Assembly (NCBI GenBank): GCA_021819245.1
Contig: JAKARI010000009.1
Location: forward strand, 1 to 64,000
Source of the DNA: Pseudomonadota bacterium
GTDB lineage: Bacteria > Pseudomonadota > Gammaproteobacteria > Acidiferrobacterales > Acidiferrobacteraceae
Length of the DNA: 64,000 nt
Direction of reading: 5' to 3'
The position numbers were made by a program, and so were the translations under genes. Shown here piece by piece: positions 45,108 to 54,849 of the stretch. Positions within the stretch are counted from its first letter, which is position 1; every line of letters starts with the position of its first letter. The notes beneath the pieces are model-generated. The model saw only the letters and a list, made by a program, of their open reading frames with translations, searched no databases and was not told the origin of the DNA.

Positions 45108-45881
45108 ATGCGGGCAGTGCGGGGAGGGCTGTTTTGGGCGATGCTCATGTGCCAGTCGGCGTGGGCGGCGCATCCCTGGACGCTCGGCAATGTGCCAGCG
45201 TACTATCAGGGCCATTACGGGACGGCGAATACGGTAGGGATCTTCTATGACCCAACCTACCTGCAATATCAGGCGTCAGGTCTGCGCCTGAGGCTTACCG
45301 TGCCCTATGTTTCGGTCACGAACCTGCCGGTCGGCGAGCGGCTCACAAATACCGTCGTCGCCGTGCATGCGCAAAGCGGCCAGACGACGGATGTAAGCGG
45401 CCTTGGCGATATCTGGCTCGCCGCCCATGTCACCGCGATTCCCGAGCGCGGCGTCAGCCCGGCTGTGGTCCCCTATGTCAAAGTGAAGTGGGCGACCGCG
45501 CGGGCAGGCGAGGGGCTTGGCACCGGACGCAACGACTATGAACTCGGGCTCGGTGTCCGGACCACGATCGGCCCGAACGTCTTTCCGTTTGCGCATGTCG
45601 GTTATCGTTTCGTGGGCAGTCCCCCCGGGGCAGGCCTGCGGAATATCGCGACTTATGATGCCGGTGTCAGCATTGGGATTTCGAGGCGCACTGTCGTGAC
45701 GGCCATGTATGCCGGGGCGCAATCGGAGCAGGCCGGTTACGCGGGCCCGTCGGACACGATAGTGGCGTGGAACTACAATGTGACGGCCGCCGGCAGCGGG
45801 TTCCAGGTCTATCTCGATAAGGGCTTGAGCAACGGGAGCGCGGGTCTCGGTGGCGGTATCGGCGGCCAGATCGTGTTCTAG
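45108..45881 (+). CDS. Outer-membrane beta-barrel protein (phenol-degradation MetA-like transporter family)
   Basis: 257 residues from the ATG at 45108, preceded by AGGAAGGGAGGGG; longer frames upstream are unlikely. Signal peptide near residues 4-20 (GGLFWAMLMCQSAWA). The mature protein is built of alternating beta strands (RLRLTVPYVSV, SPAVVPYVKVKWATA, NVFPFAHVGYRFVG) and ends in QIVF, a C-terminal aromatic typical of outer-membrane barrels. The layout resembles the PF13557 family of putative outer-membrane channels. Substrate unknown. Confidence 0.72.
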   Translation: MRAVRGGLFWAMLMCQSAWAAHPWTLGNVPAYYQGHYGTANTVGIFYDPTYLQYQASGLRLRLTVPYVSVTNLPVGERLTNTVVAVHAQSGQTTDVSGLGDIWLAAHVTAIPERGVSPAVVPYVKVKWATARAGEGLGTGRNDYELGLGVRTTIGPNVFPFAHVGYRFVGSPPGAGLRNIATYDAGVSIGISRRTVVTAMYAGAQSEQAGYAGPSDTIVAWNYNVTAAGSGFQVYLDKGLSNGSAGLGGGIGGQIVF

Positions 45882-45893
45882 GGCACATCTGAT

Positions 45894-46213
45894 CTAACCC
45901 CTCATGAGTATCGTCGTCTCATCCGGCCCCGGCCCCAGACCGATGCCGACACACCGACACAGGGAGACCGATTCGTCCAGGGCCTCTTGCGCCCCCGGAT
46001 CGGGGAGATTGAACCACGGCTGGAGGAAATAAATACGCAGCATGCGCTCCCGGCCCACTGCGGCCGGCCGTTCTCGCCCTTGGGATAAGGGCGCGATCAC
46101 CGCGCACAGATCCTGCCAGGGCGCCCTCTCTCCCTATACGAGAGGAACGTCTCGCGACGGGTGGGCTTCCTGTGGATCTCGAAGGCGCCGGTGGCTAAGG
46201 CGATCTGGCGCAT
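45894..46213 (-). pseudogene. IS5-type transposase N-terminal remnant
   Basis: The minus strand encodes the typical IS5/IS1031 N-terminus in two frames. From 46213 it reads RQIALATGAFEIHRKPTRRE, then after a frame change near 46133 it reads PWQDLCAVIAPL and RMLRIYFLQPWFNLPDPGA, up to GPGPDETTIL. The rest of the transposase is gone. It is therefore frameshifted and truncated: a decayed insertion. Confidence 0.8.
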
Positions 46214-46373
46214 GCGGTCTATCCCTTTGAACGTGCGCTATTCTCCCATAACGGTTTGTATGTAGGGGCTGCGTCAGGGGTGCCTGAGAGCGCGCGGCCA
46301 TGCGGGTCGAGCGGCATGGCGATCGGGCCGCTCGGTCTGCATGGTTATACACAGGCCCAGTAGCGGCGGCGGT

Positions 46374-48182
46374 TCATGGGTCCGCCGCCTGTTCCTCGAG
46401 ATAGGCGCGCCAGCCGCCCCATGCGGTGATATCGGCGAGCGCCTGCACCGCAAATCCTTCGGCGAGGAAGCCCTTGACGGATCGCCGGTCGGCGAGGATG
46501 ACAGTGCCTATGGCCAGGGGCGCCGGCACCTCCGCCACCAGCGCTCCGAAGTGGCCAAGAGGTATGTCCCATATTTCGACTTCGATAGATGCGCCGTGGG
46601 CGTCGCGCACCAGACATGGCTTTGGGGGCGTGCCAGGAAGCGCGTAAAGCCGATAGCAAGGCGCGGTACGCGTTCGCTCGCGAAATACCGCATTGCGTGA
46701 GGTCAGGGCGCCGTTTAGAGGGAGGCCCTGCATATGCGCCCCGACCACGGCGAGCGCTACGTGGGGGCTTAAGGCCGGGAGCGGCGGGTGGTTATGGTGG
46801 GGCAGCCTGCGCCTGATGGCACCAAGCGGCGTGTCGAGATGGCGCTCCAGGGTCTGCGCGAGGGCCGCGAGCATCTGATCGTGCCATGCCGGGCCGATGA
46901 AGGTCACGCCGGCCGGCAGTCCGTCTTGGCGCGCCACCCCAGGGACCGCAAGGGCGCACAAGTCGGCCAGATTCACGAAGTTCGTATAGTAGCCGAGTTG
47001 CGTGTTGAGTCTCACCGGGTCACGCATCATGTCGGCTATGGTATGGATCGTGGGCGCGGTCGGGACCAGCAGGGCGTCGAAGCCATGCAGGGCTCGGGCT
47101 ATGAGGCGACTTAAACGCGAGCGCTCATGTTCGGCGGCGAACGCGTCGCGGGCCGAGAAGCGGGAAACACCGGCCAAGACCGCGCGCACGGCCGGATGGA
47201 GTGCCGCGGGCTGGCGCTCGAGAAACGGTGCAAGCGGCGCTGCGCGTTCTGCCACCCAGGGGCCTTGGTAGAGGAGATCAGCGAGCGCGCGAAACGGGGC
47301 GAAATCCACGGGCTGGATCCGGGCGCCAAGGGTTTTTAGGGCCTCGGTCGTGGCGGCGAACGCGGTGGCCGCCTGCAGGTCCCCGAAAAACTCAAGGGTA
47401 TCGGGGACTGCGAGCATCGGGGGATGGCCGGGACGTGCCGGCGCATGCAGAGGGTCCTGTCGGGAATACGGGTCTTCGGGGTCGGGGCCGGCCACGATCG
47501 CGGCGATGCGCGCGGCATCGGAGACGGTCAGGGCAAAGACCGAGACACAGTCGAGCGTGCGGCAGGCTGGCACGATGCCGCGTGTCGACCACCATCCGCG
47601 GGTGGGCTTTAATCCGATGATATTGTTGAATCCGGCCGGCACGCGTCCGGAACCGGCGGTGTCGGTGCCGAGGGCAAAGGGTACGAGGCCGCGCGCCACG
47701 ACCGAGGCCGACCCGGAGCTCGACCCCCCGGATATATATGTCGGATCGAAGGCATTGGGTACCGCCCCATAGGGTGACCGGGTACCGCTCAATCCCGTGG
47801 CGAACTGGTCCATATTGGTCTTGCCGATGACAATCGCCCCGGCCCGCTGTAGGCGCGCCACGACGGGCGCGGTCTCCTGGGCGATATAACGGAACTCGGG
47901 GCAAGCGGCGGTGGTGGGCCATCCCGCCACATCGATATTGTCCTTGACGGCAAAGGGGATTCCATAGAGCGGCAGCGCTTTGGGGCCTCCCGCGGCCGAG
48001 GCGGCATCGTCAAGCGCGTCAATCTGGGCAGTAAGGTGCCTGTCGTCAGCGATGGTGATCCACGCCGGATCCGGTGCGGGAAGCGTTGCCATATAGTCGC
48101 CGAGGGCCGTGGGGCTGAGCGCGCCATGACGATAGCCCCGCCGCCACTCATCGAGGGTCCAGCCTGTGCGAGGCCCGGTCAT
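46374..48182 (-). CDS. atzF: Allophanate hydrolase
   Basis: 602-residue amidase-signature enzyme hydrolysing allophanate to ammonia and CO2, the second step of ATP-dependent urea breakdown. The Ser-Ser-Lys triad is K80 (PFAVKDNID), cis-Ser in GGSSSGSAS (154-156) and nucleophile S178 (GTDTAGSGR). A C-terminal AtzF-specific domain of about 120 residues is present (from about 475), which separates it from ordinary amidases. Urea carboxylase is not adjacent: the neighbours are an IS remnant and a divergent kinase. Either the carboxylase lies elsewhere or the enzyme serves another pathway. Confidence 0.92.
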   Translation of the reverse strand: MTGPRTGWTLDEWRRGYRHGALSPTALGDYMATLPAPDPAWITIADDRHLTAQIDALDDAASAAGGPKALPLYGIPFAVKDNIDVAGWPTTAACPEFRYIAQETAPVVARLQRAGAIVIGKTNMDQFATGLSGTRSPYGAVPNAFDPTYISGGSSSGSASVVARGLVPFALGTDTAGSGRVPAGFNNIIGLKPTRGWWSTRGIVPACRTLDCVSVFALTVSDAARIAAIVAGPDPEDPYSRQDPLHAPARPGHPPMLAVPDTLEFFGDLQAATAFAATTEALKTLGARIQPVDFAPFRALADLLYQGPWVAERAAPLAPFLERQPAALHPAVRAVLAGVSRFSARDAFAAEHERSRLSRLIARALHGFDALLVPTAPTIHTIADMMRDPVRLNTQLGYYTNFVNLADLCALAVPGVARQDGLPAGVTFIGPAWHDQMLAALAQTLERHLDTPLGAIRRRLPHHNHPPLPALSPHVALAVVGAHMQGLPLNGALTSRNAVFRERTRTAPCYRLYALPGTPPKPCLVRDAHGASIEVEIWDIPLGHFGALVAEVPAPLAIGTVILADRRSVKGFLAEGFAVQALADITAWGGWRAYLEEQAADP

Positions 48183-48554
48183 GATTGGTCGTCCTATCTG
48201 ATGAGATGACCGGTGCGAAGCAAAAACGATGCCGACAGAGGGCCTGCCGAGGGCGACCGCGGCACATGCCCTCGTAGGGGCATGGGGGGCGGCAGCCCTT
48301 GCCTCTGTGCCCTGTTGTGGGGCAGGCTAGCTGGAGTTGGGGCGATGGGGCCATACGTCAGGACCCGTCCGGCCCAACACCGCCCCGGCGGGTTCATGGC
48401 GGGTTGAGAAACACCATGTGGTCTTCGCAAAGGTCAAGAGGGCGAGGTCCCGACGGGCTGTGGTATTGTCTGTGTGCGTCGGTACGCGGCCGGCCATCAG
48501 GCGCGCACGGCAGGGCTATCAACAGGCGATGCAAGGGGGGGGTCTGGGGTGGGG
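48183..48554. other. Divergent intergenic region
   Basis: 372 bases between atzF and the kinase gene. No gene supported; it should hold both promoters. Confidence 0.45.
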
Positions 48555-49157
48555 ATGCGATCGGCAGGAGAGCGGACGGCGGACGCCGGTGGCCGGACCG
48601 GATTGGCGCTGTGGTTTACGGGCCTGCCGGGCAGCGGCAAGAGCACGCTCAGTCGCGCCGTGGCCGGCGAGCTCGATGCCAGCGACCGGCGCATCGTGAC
48701 GATACTCGACGGGGACATCGTGCGGCAGTTCTTGTCGCAGGGGGTGGGATTTACGCGCAAGGACCGCTACGACAATGTCTGCCGTATCGGCTACGCGGCG
48801 AGTCTCATCGTGCGCCATGGCGGCATTGCCATCATAGCGGCGGTGTCGCCGTACCGCGATGCGAGGTCGCAGGCGCGCTCGCTCGTCGAGGACGCAGGGG
48901 GCGTATTTTTCGAGATCCACATGGATACACCGTTTTCAGCCTGCGTGGCGCGCGATCCCAAGGGGTATTACGCGCGCGCCCTGGCCGGTGAGGTGGACCT
49001 GTTTACGGGTGTCGATGATCCTTACGAAAAGCCGCTTGCGCCCGATATCCGCGTGTGCACCGAGGGCGCGGATGTTCTAGGCGGGGTGAGACAGGTCATG
49101 ACGGTCCTGCGCCAGCAGCATTGCCTGTGCCCAGGCGGTCGCAAGACCACCGGTTGA
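48555..49157 (+). CDS. cysC: Adenylyl-sulfate kinase (APS kinase)
   Basis: 200-residue P-loop kinase phosphorylating APS to PAPS. Walker A is FTGLPGSGKST. ILDGDIVRQFLSQGVGFTRK corresponds to the APS kinase DGDxxR and FS/T-xx-DR region, followed by DNVCRIGYAASLIVRHGG and AAVSPYRDAR. The ATG at 48555 follows a G-rich stretch; an in-frame ATG at 48474 adds 27 low-complexity residues. No sulfurylase or PAPS reductase gene is nearby. The C-terminal CLCPGGRK tail is unusual. Confidence 0.85.
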   Translation: MRSAGERTADAGGRTGLALWFTGLPGSGKSTLSRAVAGELDASDRRIVTILDGDIVRQFLSQGVGFTRKDRYDNVCRIGYAASLIVRHGGIAIIAAVSPYRDARSQARSLVEDAGGVFFEIHMDTPFSACVARDPKGYYARALAGEVDLFTGVDDPYEKPLAPDIRVCTEGADVLGGVRQVMTVLRQQHCLCPGGRKTTG

Positions 49158-49237
49158 TAGCCAGCCGGACGATAAGGGCCGGTTCATGCTAAAATCCCTT
49201 TCCGTAATGGTGCCACCATGCCCTCTTTAATCGCCAG

Positions 49238-52200
49238 ATGAGCCCATCACCCAGCGCCCGGATTCGGGAGATCCCGTACAACTACACATCGTTTTCCGAT
49301 CGCGAGATCGTCATGCGGTTTTTGGGACCGCAGATGTGGGAGACGCTCAATACGCTGCGCTCGGCGCGCGTCACCGGGCGTTCGGCGCGCATGCTGTTTG
49401 AGGTATTGGGCGACATGTGGGTCGTGAGCCGCAATCCCTTCATTCAAGATGATCTCTTGCGCCATGAGGCCCGTCTGGCGTCGCTGGTGTCGGCCCTACA
49501 TCACCGCTTAGATCAGATCGTCGCGCGCGCGCAGGGTAACGCCGAGGCGTTGGCGCTGGCATCGGCGGCGCGTGCCGCGGTCCATACCTTCGAGGAGGGT
49601 TTTCCCAGAGAGCGAGTGCAGCGCAAGAAGGCCCTACGCGTGCTGTCGCGCGTCACGCACCGCGACAACATCGATTTTAGTGGCCTTGCGCGCGCCGCGC
49701 ACGTCACGGATGCCACCGACTGGCGGGTCGAGCTGCCGTTTGTGGTGATTACCCCGGATACCGAAGACGAGGTGATGGGGGTGGTTCAGGGGTGCATGGA
49801 GCTTGGGCTTACCATCATTCCGCGGGGGGGCGGGACCGGCTATACGGGCGGCGCGGTGCCGCTTTTTGCCGATACCGCCATTATCAACACCGAAAAGCTC
49901 GACTCCCTAGGCGATGTCGTCTGGCAGAGGCTGCCAGGGGTGGACGCAGAGACGCCCACGATACGCGCCGGTGCCGGTACCGTGACCATGCGCGTAAGCG
50001 AGGCCGCGGAGGCTGCCGGCCTGGCGTTTGCCGTCGACCCAACCTCGCAGGATGCCGCGACCATAGGCGGCAATGTCGCCATGAACGCGGGGGGCAAAAA
50101 GGCGGTTTTATGGGGCACGACGCTCGATAATCTGGTGTCCTGGCGCATGGTGACCGCGCGCGGCGAGTGGCTGACGGTAGAGCGCGAGCACCACAATCTC
50201 GGCAAGATCCACGAACAAGAGGAGGTGGTATTTCGCGTAAGCCGCACACGCGCCGACGGACGCACGGTGGCAGGACCCCCTGAGGTGTTGCGCATCCCGG
50301 GACATACGTTGCGCAAGGAAGGCCTGGGCAAAGATGTGACCGATAAGTTCCTCTCGGGCCTGCCGGGCATTCAAAAGGAGGGCTGCGACGGAATCATCAC
50401 TTCCGCGGTTTTCATTCTGCATGCCAAGCCCCGATACATACGCACCGTGTGTCTTGAGTTTTTCGGGTCCGATCTGCGCGAGGCGGTGTCGGCGATCACC
50501 GCCATCAAGGCCTACCCGGCCCGTGTATCGGGCATCATGCTCGCAGGCCTTGAGCATTTAGATGAGCGCTATCTGCGCGCGATTCGCTACAGCACCAAGG
50601 CCCCGCGGCGCGAGCGCCCAAAGATGGTGTTGCTGTGCGATATAGCGGGCGATCTGGATCAGCGCGTAGGGGAGGCGGCGGCGGCGATCGTGCGCATCGC
50701 CAACGGGCGCGGCGGGGAGGGTCATGTCGCGGTGACCGCCGAGGCCAGACGGCGCTTCTGGGCCGACCGGGCCAAGACCGCGGCCATCGCTGCGCACACC
50801 AATGCCTTTAAGATCAACGAGGATGTGGTGATTCCCATCGAGCGGCTCGCCGATTATAGCGAGGGGATCGAGCGCATCAATATCGAGCAGTCGCTTGCCA
50901 ACAAGATTACGGCCGTGGACGCGGTCATCGCCTATCTTGCCGAGGATGGACCCGCGCAGGCGCTCAGCCCCGACTACGAGGCGAGCGTGGAAAGTACCGC
51001 CATTCTTGCCGCCAAGACCGAGACTGCGATGACGCATCTGCGCAAGGTGGCAAAGCGCTGGGCCGGGATCCTTGCCGCGCTTGATGCGCCGGCCGATGCC
51101 TGCGGTTCGCTGCTTGGTGCCGACGAGGCCACGCGCGCACGCGCTGGCGAGCCCCTTATCGCGCTCCTGCTTCGGCGCGATGCGCGTATCTCATACCGGC
51201 ACGAGGTAGGAAGGATTCTCAAGGACATTTTTGGGGGACAGGAACTTGCCCCCGTGCGCCATCGGCTCGAGGCGATTCATGCCGAGGTCCTGACGAAGCG
51301 GCTTTTCGTGGCGCTGCACATGCATGCCGGGGACGGCAATGTCCATACCAACATCCCCGTGAATTCGAACGATTACGAGATGATGCGCGAGGCGGATCGT
51401 ATCGTTGAGCGCGTCATGCATCTGGCAATAAAGCTAGGTGGGGTGATATCAGGAGAGCATGGCATCGGTATCACAAAGATGCGCTATCTGGAACCTGCGG
51501 CAGTCGAGGCGTTTGCCGCCTACAAACAGCGCGTCGACCCGGATGGGCATTTCAATCGGGGCAAGCTCATGCCAGGATCCGGGCTGGATCGCGCGTATAC
51601 GCCATCCCTGCGGCTCGTCTCGCAGGAGGCGCTCATTCTCGAGCGTAGCGAGCTCGGCGCCTTGAATGACGCCATACGCAATTGCCTGCGCTGCGGCAAA
51701 TGCAAACCGGTGTGTACGACTCATGTGCCGCGCGCCAACCTTCTCTACTCACCGCGCAACAAGATCCTCGGGACCGGGCTTATCATCGAGGCGTTTCTTT
51801 ATGAGGAACAGACCAGGCGCGGGATTTCCGTCCATCATTTCGATGGCATGAGCGACATCGCCGATCATTGCACGGTATGTCATAAGTGCCTCAATCCCTG
51901 TCCGGTCGATATCGATTTCGGAGACGTGTCGATCCGCATGCGCGAGATTCTGCGCGCACGCGGCCACAAGCATATGGCCATCGGCACGCGCGCGTCGATG
52001 GCATTTTTGAACGCGACCGATCCCGGTACCATTCGCGCACTGCGCAAGGGGCTGATCCAGTGGGGCTTCGCGGCCCAGAGGCTGGGCCACGAGGTGGTGG
52101 TGAAGCTCGCCGCGATCGGCGCGCCCGCGCGCCCGCAGGCCACCACCGGCAAGACGCCTGTGGCGTCGCAGGTCATTCATTTCCTAAAAAAACCGCTGCC

Positions 52201-53095
52201 AAGTGATGTGCCGCGCCAGACCATGCGCGCGCTGCTTGCCATAGAGGATGCCAAGACCGTGCCTATCGTGCGCGATCCCGCCAAGGTGAGCGAGGATTCC
52301 GACGCGGTGTTCTATTTTCCGGGGTGTGGATCGGAGCGGCTCTTTAGCCAGGTGGGATTGGCGACGCTTGCGATGCTCTACGATGTTGGGGCGCAGGTCG
52401 TGTTGCCGCCGGGTTACCTGTGTTGCGGGTACCCTCAGACGGCGGCGGGGGACGATACCCGCGGCCGCCAGATCACGACCGATAACCGGGTCTTGTTTCA
52501 TAGGGTGGCGAACACCCTGAACTATCTCGATATAAAGACCGTCATCGTCTCGTGCGGGACGTGCATGGATCAGCTTCTGAAGTATGAGTTCGAACAGATC
52601 TTTCCGGGTTGCCGGCTGCTCGATATTCACGAATACCTGATGGAGAAATCGGTGTCATTGGAGGGCGTGCAGGGGGTGCGATACCTGTATCACGACCCGT
52701 GCCATACGCCGATGAAGACCCACAACCCGGTGACCGTGGCAAGCGCTCTGGTCGGCAGTCCGGTCACGCTTTCGGACCGCTGTTGCGGGGAGGCCGGGAC
52801 ATTTGCGGTGGCGCGGCCGGATATCGCGACCCAGGTCCGATTTCGCAAGAGCGAAGAGTTAACGAAGGGGTTGCGGGTCATTCATGACGCGGATCCTGAC
52901 GCGGGTGCCGCGGGCGTGAAGATACTGACCTCGTGTCCGGCCTGCCTGCAGGGCCTTAGTCGCTACCGCGAGGATACCGGACTTGATGCCGATTATATCG
53001 TAGTCGAGATCGCCAATAAGCGCCTGGGGGCGGGCTGGCAACAGCGTTTTGCCTTGGCGGCCAGGGCCGGGGGCATAGAGCGCGTATTGCTCTAG
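49238..53095 (+). CDS. Large FAD/Fe-S/CCG oxidoreductase (DUF3683, GlcD-GlpC-like fusion)
   Basis: 1285 residues. The N-terminal DUF3683-like part (about 1-140) leads into an FAD_binding_4 domain ([17 protein letters not shown] near 190, [20 protein letters not shown] near 270) and an FAD oxidase C domain with [14 protein letters not shown] near 690. Two 4Fe-4S motifs follow ([11 protein letters not shown] near 815, [12 protein letters not shown] near 878), then two CCG domains (CCGYPQ near 1062, CCGEAG near 1181). It combines in one chain what D-lactate or glycolate oxidases split into several subunits. It probably oxidises a 2-hydroxyacid and passes electrons to quinone or a heterodisulfide-type partner. 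Substrate unknown. Confidence 0.88.
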   Translation: MSPSPSARIREIPYNYTSFSDREIVMRFLGPQMWETLNTLRSARVTGRSARMLFEVLGDMWVVSRNPFIQDDLLRHEARLASLVSALHHRLDQIVARAQGNAEALALASAARAAVHTFEEGFPRERVQRKKALRVLSRVTHRDNIDFSGLARAAHVTDATDWRVELPFVVITPDTEDEVMGVVQGCMELGLTIIPRGGGTGYTGGAVPLFADTAIINTEKLDSLGDVVWQRLPGVDAETPTIRAGAGTVTMRVSEAAEAAGLAFAVDPTSQDAATIGGNVAMNAGGKKAVLWGTTLDNLVSWRMVTARGEWLTVEREHHNLGKIHEQEEVVFRVSRTRADGRTVAGPPEVLRIPGHTLRKEGLGKDVTDKFLSGLPGIQKEGCDGIITSAVFILHAKPRYIRTVCLEFFGSDLREAVSAITAIKAYPARVSGIMLAGLEHLDERYLRAIRYSTKAPRRERPKMVLLCDIAGDLDQRVGEAAAAIVRIANGRGGEGHVAVTAEARRRFWADRAKTAAIAAHTNAFKINEDVVIPIERLADYSEGIERINIEQSLANKITAVDAVIAYLAEDGPAQALSPDYEASVESTAILAAKTETAMTHLRKVAKRWAGILAALDAPADACGSLLGADEATRARAGEPLIALLLRRDARISYRHEVGRILKDIFGGQELAPVRHRLEAIHAEVLTKRLFVALHMHAGDGNVHTNIPVNSNDYEMMREADRIVERVMHLAIKLGGVISGEHGIGITKMRYLEPAAVEAFAAYKQRVDPDGHFNRGKLMPGSGLDRAYTPSLRLVSQEALILERSELGALNDAIRNCLRCGKCKPVCTTHVPRANLLYSPRNKILGTGLIIEAFLYEEQTRRGISVHHFDGMSDIADHCTVCHKCLNPCPVDIDFGDVSIRMREILRARGHKHMAIGTRASMAFLNATDPGTIRALRKGLIQWGFAAQRLGHEVVVKLAAIGAPARPQATTGKTPVASQVIHFLKKPLPSDVPRQTMRALLAIEDAKTVPIVRDPAKVSEDSDAVFYFPGCGSERLFSQVGLATLAMLYDVGAQVVLPPGYLCCGYPQTAAGDDTRGRQITTDNRVLFHRVANTLNYLDIKTVIVSCGTCMDQLLKYEFEQIFPGCRLLDIHEYLMEKSVSLEGVQGVRYLYHDPCHTPMKTHNPVTVASALVGSPVTLSDRCCGEAGTFAVARPDIATQVRFRKSEELTKGLRVIHDADPDAGAAGVKILTSCPACLQGLSRYREDTGLDADYIVVEIANKRLGAGWQQRFALAARAGGIERVLL

Positions 53096-53110
53096 GCGCC
53101 CCGGACAAGC

Positions 53111-53146
53111 GGCCGTGGGCGCCCCCGCAAGGGACGCCCCACGGCC
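53111..53146. terminator. Hairpin between convergent genes
   Basis: GGCCGTGGGCG pairs with CGCCCCACGGCC (one bulged C) around a 13-base loop, located in the 58-base gap between the convergent oxidoreductase and protease genes. No strong T run, so it may act as a bidirectional or weak terminator. Confidence 0.45.
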
Positions 53147-53153
53147 CTTGGGC

Positions 53154-54578
53154 TTACGGCAGGGTCACGACCACATAGGCGCTTTCCTTACCGCGGCGCA
53201 CGAGCACCGGGATCGGCGTATGGGCCGGCAGGCCAGCCACGAGGTGGGCGAGTTGGCCGGGCGAGGTAATGGCCACGCCGTTCATTTCCTGAATCACCAT
53301 GCCCGGCGCGATTCCGGCATCCTCGGCCGGACCGGGTTCAACGGTCAGGACCACCACGCCATGATGGATGTCCATATCGCTGAGCGCCTCATGGGTGAGC
53401 GGACCCACCTCCATGTGCATGCGTGAGAGCGTGACATTGTGATCGCCCGAATGGCGCAGGTTCTTCGGGAGCGTGCCGATTCGGACGTCAATGGTGAGCG
53501 GATGACCATTGCGCATGATGCCTACCGGGACGCGCTCCCCGGGGGGCGTGTTGCCGACAAGCGGCGGCAATTGGCCCACGCTGTACACCGGCTTGTTGTC
53601 GTAGGTCATGATGACGTCTCCGGGCTTTAGGCCGGCACGGGACGCGGGGCCATTATGCGCAAGGCTCGCAATGAGCGCGCCCACCGGTTCCTTGAGACGC
53701 ATGGCGCGCGCCATCTCGCTGCTCACCCCCTGGACGTCGACTCCAAGCCAGCCGAATCGAATCGCTCTGTGGTGCTCGAAGGCATGAACGGCACGCATGG
53801 CGGTATTGATGGGGATCGAAAACGAAAGCCCCATATAACCGCCGTTGCTTGTGTAGATCTGGTCATTGATACCGACCACCTGCCCTTCCATGTTAAAGAG
53901 CGGGCCGCCGGAGTTACCGGGATTGATCGGAACGTCGCTTTGAATGAAGGGGATGTATTCGTCATCGGAGAGCGGGCGATTGATGGCGCTCACGACGCCC
54001 TGAGTGACCGTGTTATAGAAGCCAAAGGGCGCGCCTACGGCCAGCAGCCACTGACCGACCTGCAGCTGGCCTGAGTCGCCGAGGGGCACGGTGGGCAGGT
54101 CATGACCCTTGATCTTCAGTAAGGCCGTGTCATAGCGCACGGACAGGCCCACGAGCTTGGCCTTGTAGACGTGGTGATTGGAGAGTCCGACAACGATATG
54201 ATTGGCGCCGCGTACGACATGGGCGGCGGTCACGATGTAGCCGGAGTGGCTGATGATAAAGCCCGATCCGAGCGATTCCACCTTCTCGGTCTGCGAGGGG
54301 GCGGCGTTGGGCCCCGAGAAGAACCGCCGGAAGAATGGGTAAAAGGGTGAATTCGGCGGCACCGGGTCGGTCGGCAGCGCGCCATGGACCGTCTTCGTGC
54401 TGGTACTGCTGATATTGACGACCGCAGCCCCGTAATGCTGAATGATCGGCGTGAAGTCCGGAAGGCCGACCAGCGGCTGTGCAGTGGCCGCCTGCCAAGC
54501 GGTGCCTGCCGCAAGTCCCGCCGCCAGCGCAGCCGTTCCCCACCGACGCCGGTGCGATCGGTCTTTCAAGTGACCCAT
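53154..54578 (-). CDS. DegP/MucD-family periplasmic serine protease
   Basis: 474 residues. N-terminal signal sequence (about 13-33), trypsin-like domain with triad H120 (TAAHVV), D150 (RYDTALLKI) and S223 (NPGNSGGP), then PDZ1 (about 270-360) and PDZ2 (about 385-474). A strong ribosome-binding site (AAGGAGATCGAC) precedes the ATG at 54578. Predicted role: quality control of misfolded envelope proteins and, in MucD-type members, negative control of the extracytoplasmic stress response. No rseA/sigma-E genes are adjacent. Confidence 0.94.
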   Translation of the reverse strand: MGHLKDRSHRRRWGTAALAAGLAAGTAWQAATAQPLVGLPDFTPIIQHYGAAVVNISSTSTKTVHGALPTDPVPPNSPFYPFFRRFFSGPNAAPSQTEKVESLGSGFIISHSGYIVTAAHVVRGANHIVVGLSNHHVYKAKLVGLSVRYDTALLKIKGHDLPTVPLGDSGQLQVGQWLLAVGAPFGFYNTVTQGVVSAINRPLSDDEYIPFIQSDVPINPGNSGGPLFNMEGQVVGINDQIYTSNGGYMGLSFSIPINTAMRAVHAFEHHRAIRFGWLGVDVQGVSSEMARAMRLKEPVGALIASLAHNGPASRAGLKPGDVIMTYDNKPVYSVGQLPPLVGNTPPGERVPVGIMRNGHPLTIDVRIGTLPKNLRHSGDHNVTLSRMHMEVGPLTHEALSDMDIHHGVVVLTVEPGPAEDAGIAPGMVIQEMNGVAITSPGQLAHLVAGLPAHTPIPVLVRRGKESAYVVVTLP

Positions 54579-54849
54579 GTCGATCTCCTTTTATAGATGA
54601 AGCCAAAAAGGCCGCGCATCGCCGATATGGCGACTGGCCATCCTCTGCTCACAGTTCTAGGGCCTGCTTCTTTGAATCCCCGATTCAGGGCGCGACACGC
54701 CCTGCTCACGGCTTTGAGTCTGTTTTGCACCCGTTGTTCCCGACCGGCCGCTGAAAAACCTCATGAGCCCCTTCATGATAGCGCGCCAGACGCCACGCCC
54801 CAAGTGCGGGCCGGAATCTCTGCGGCGGGCCGCGCATACGGGCTGGCGA

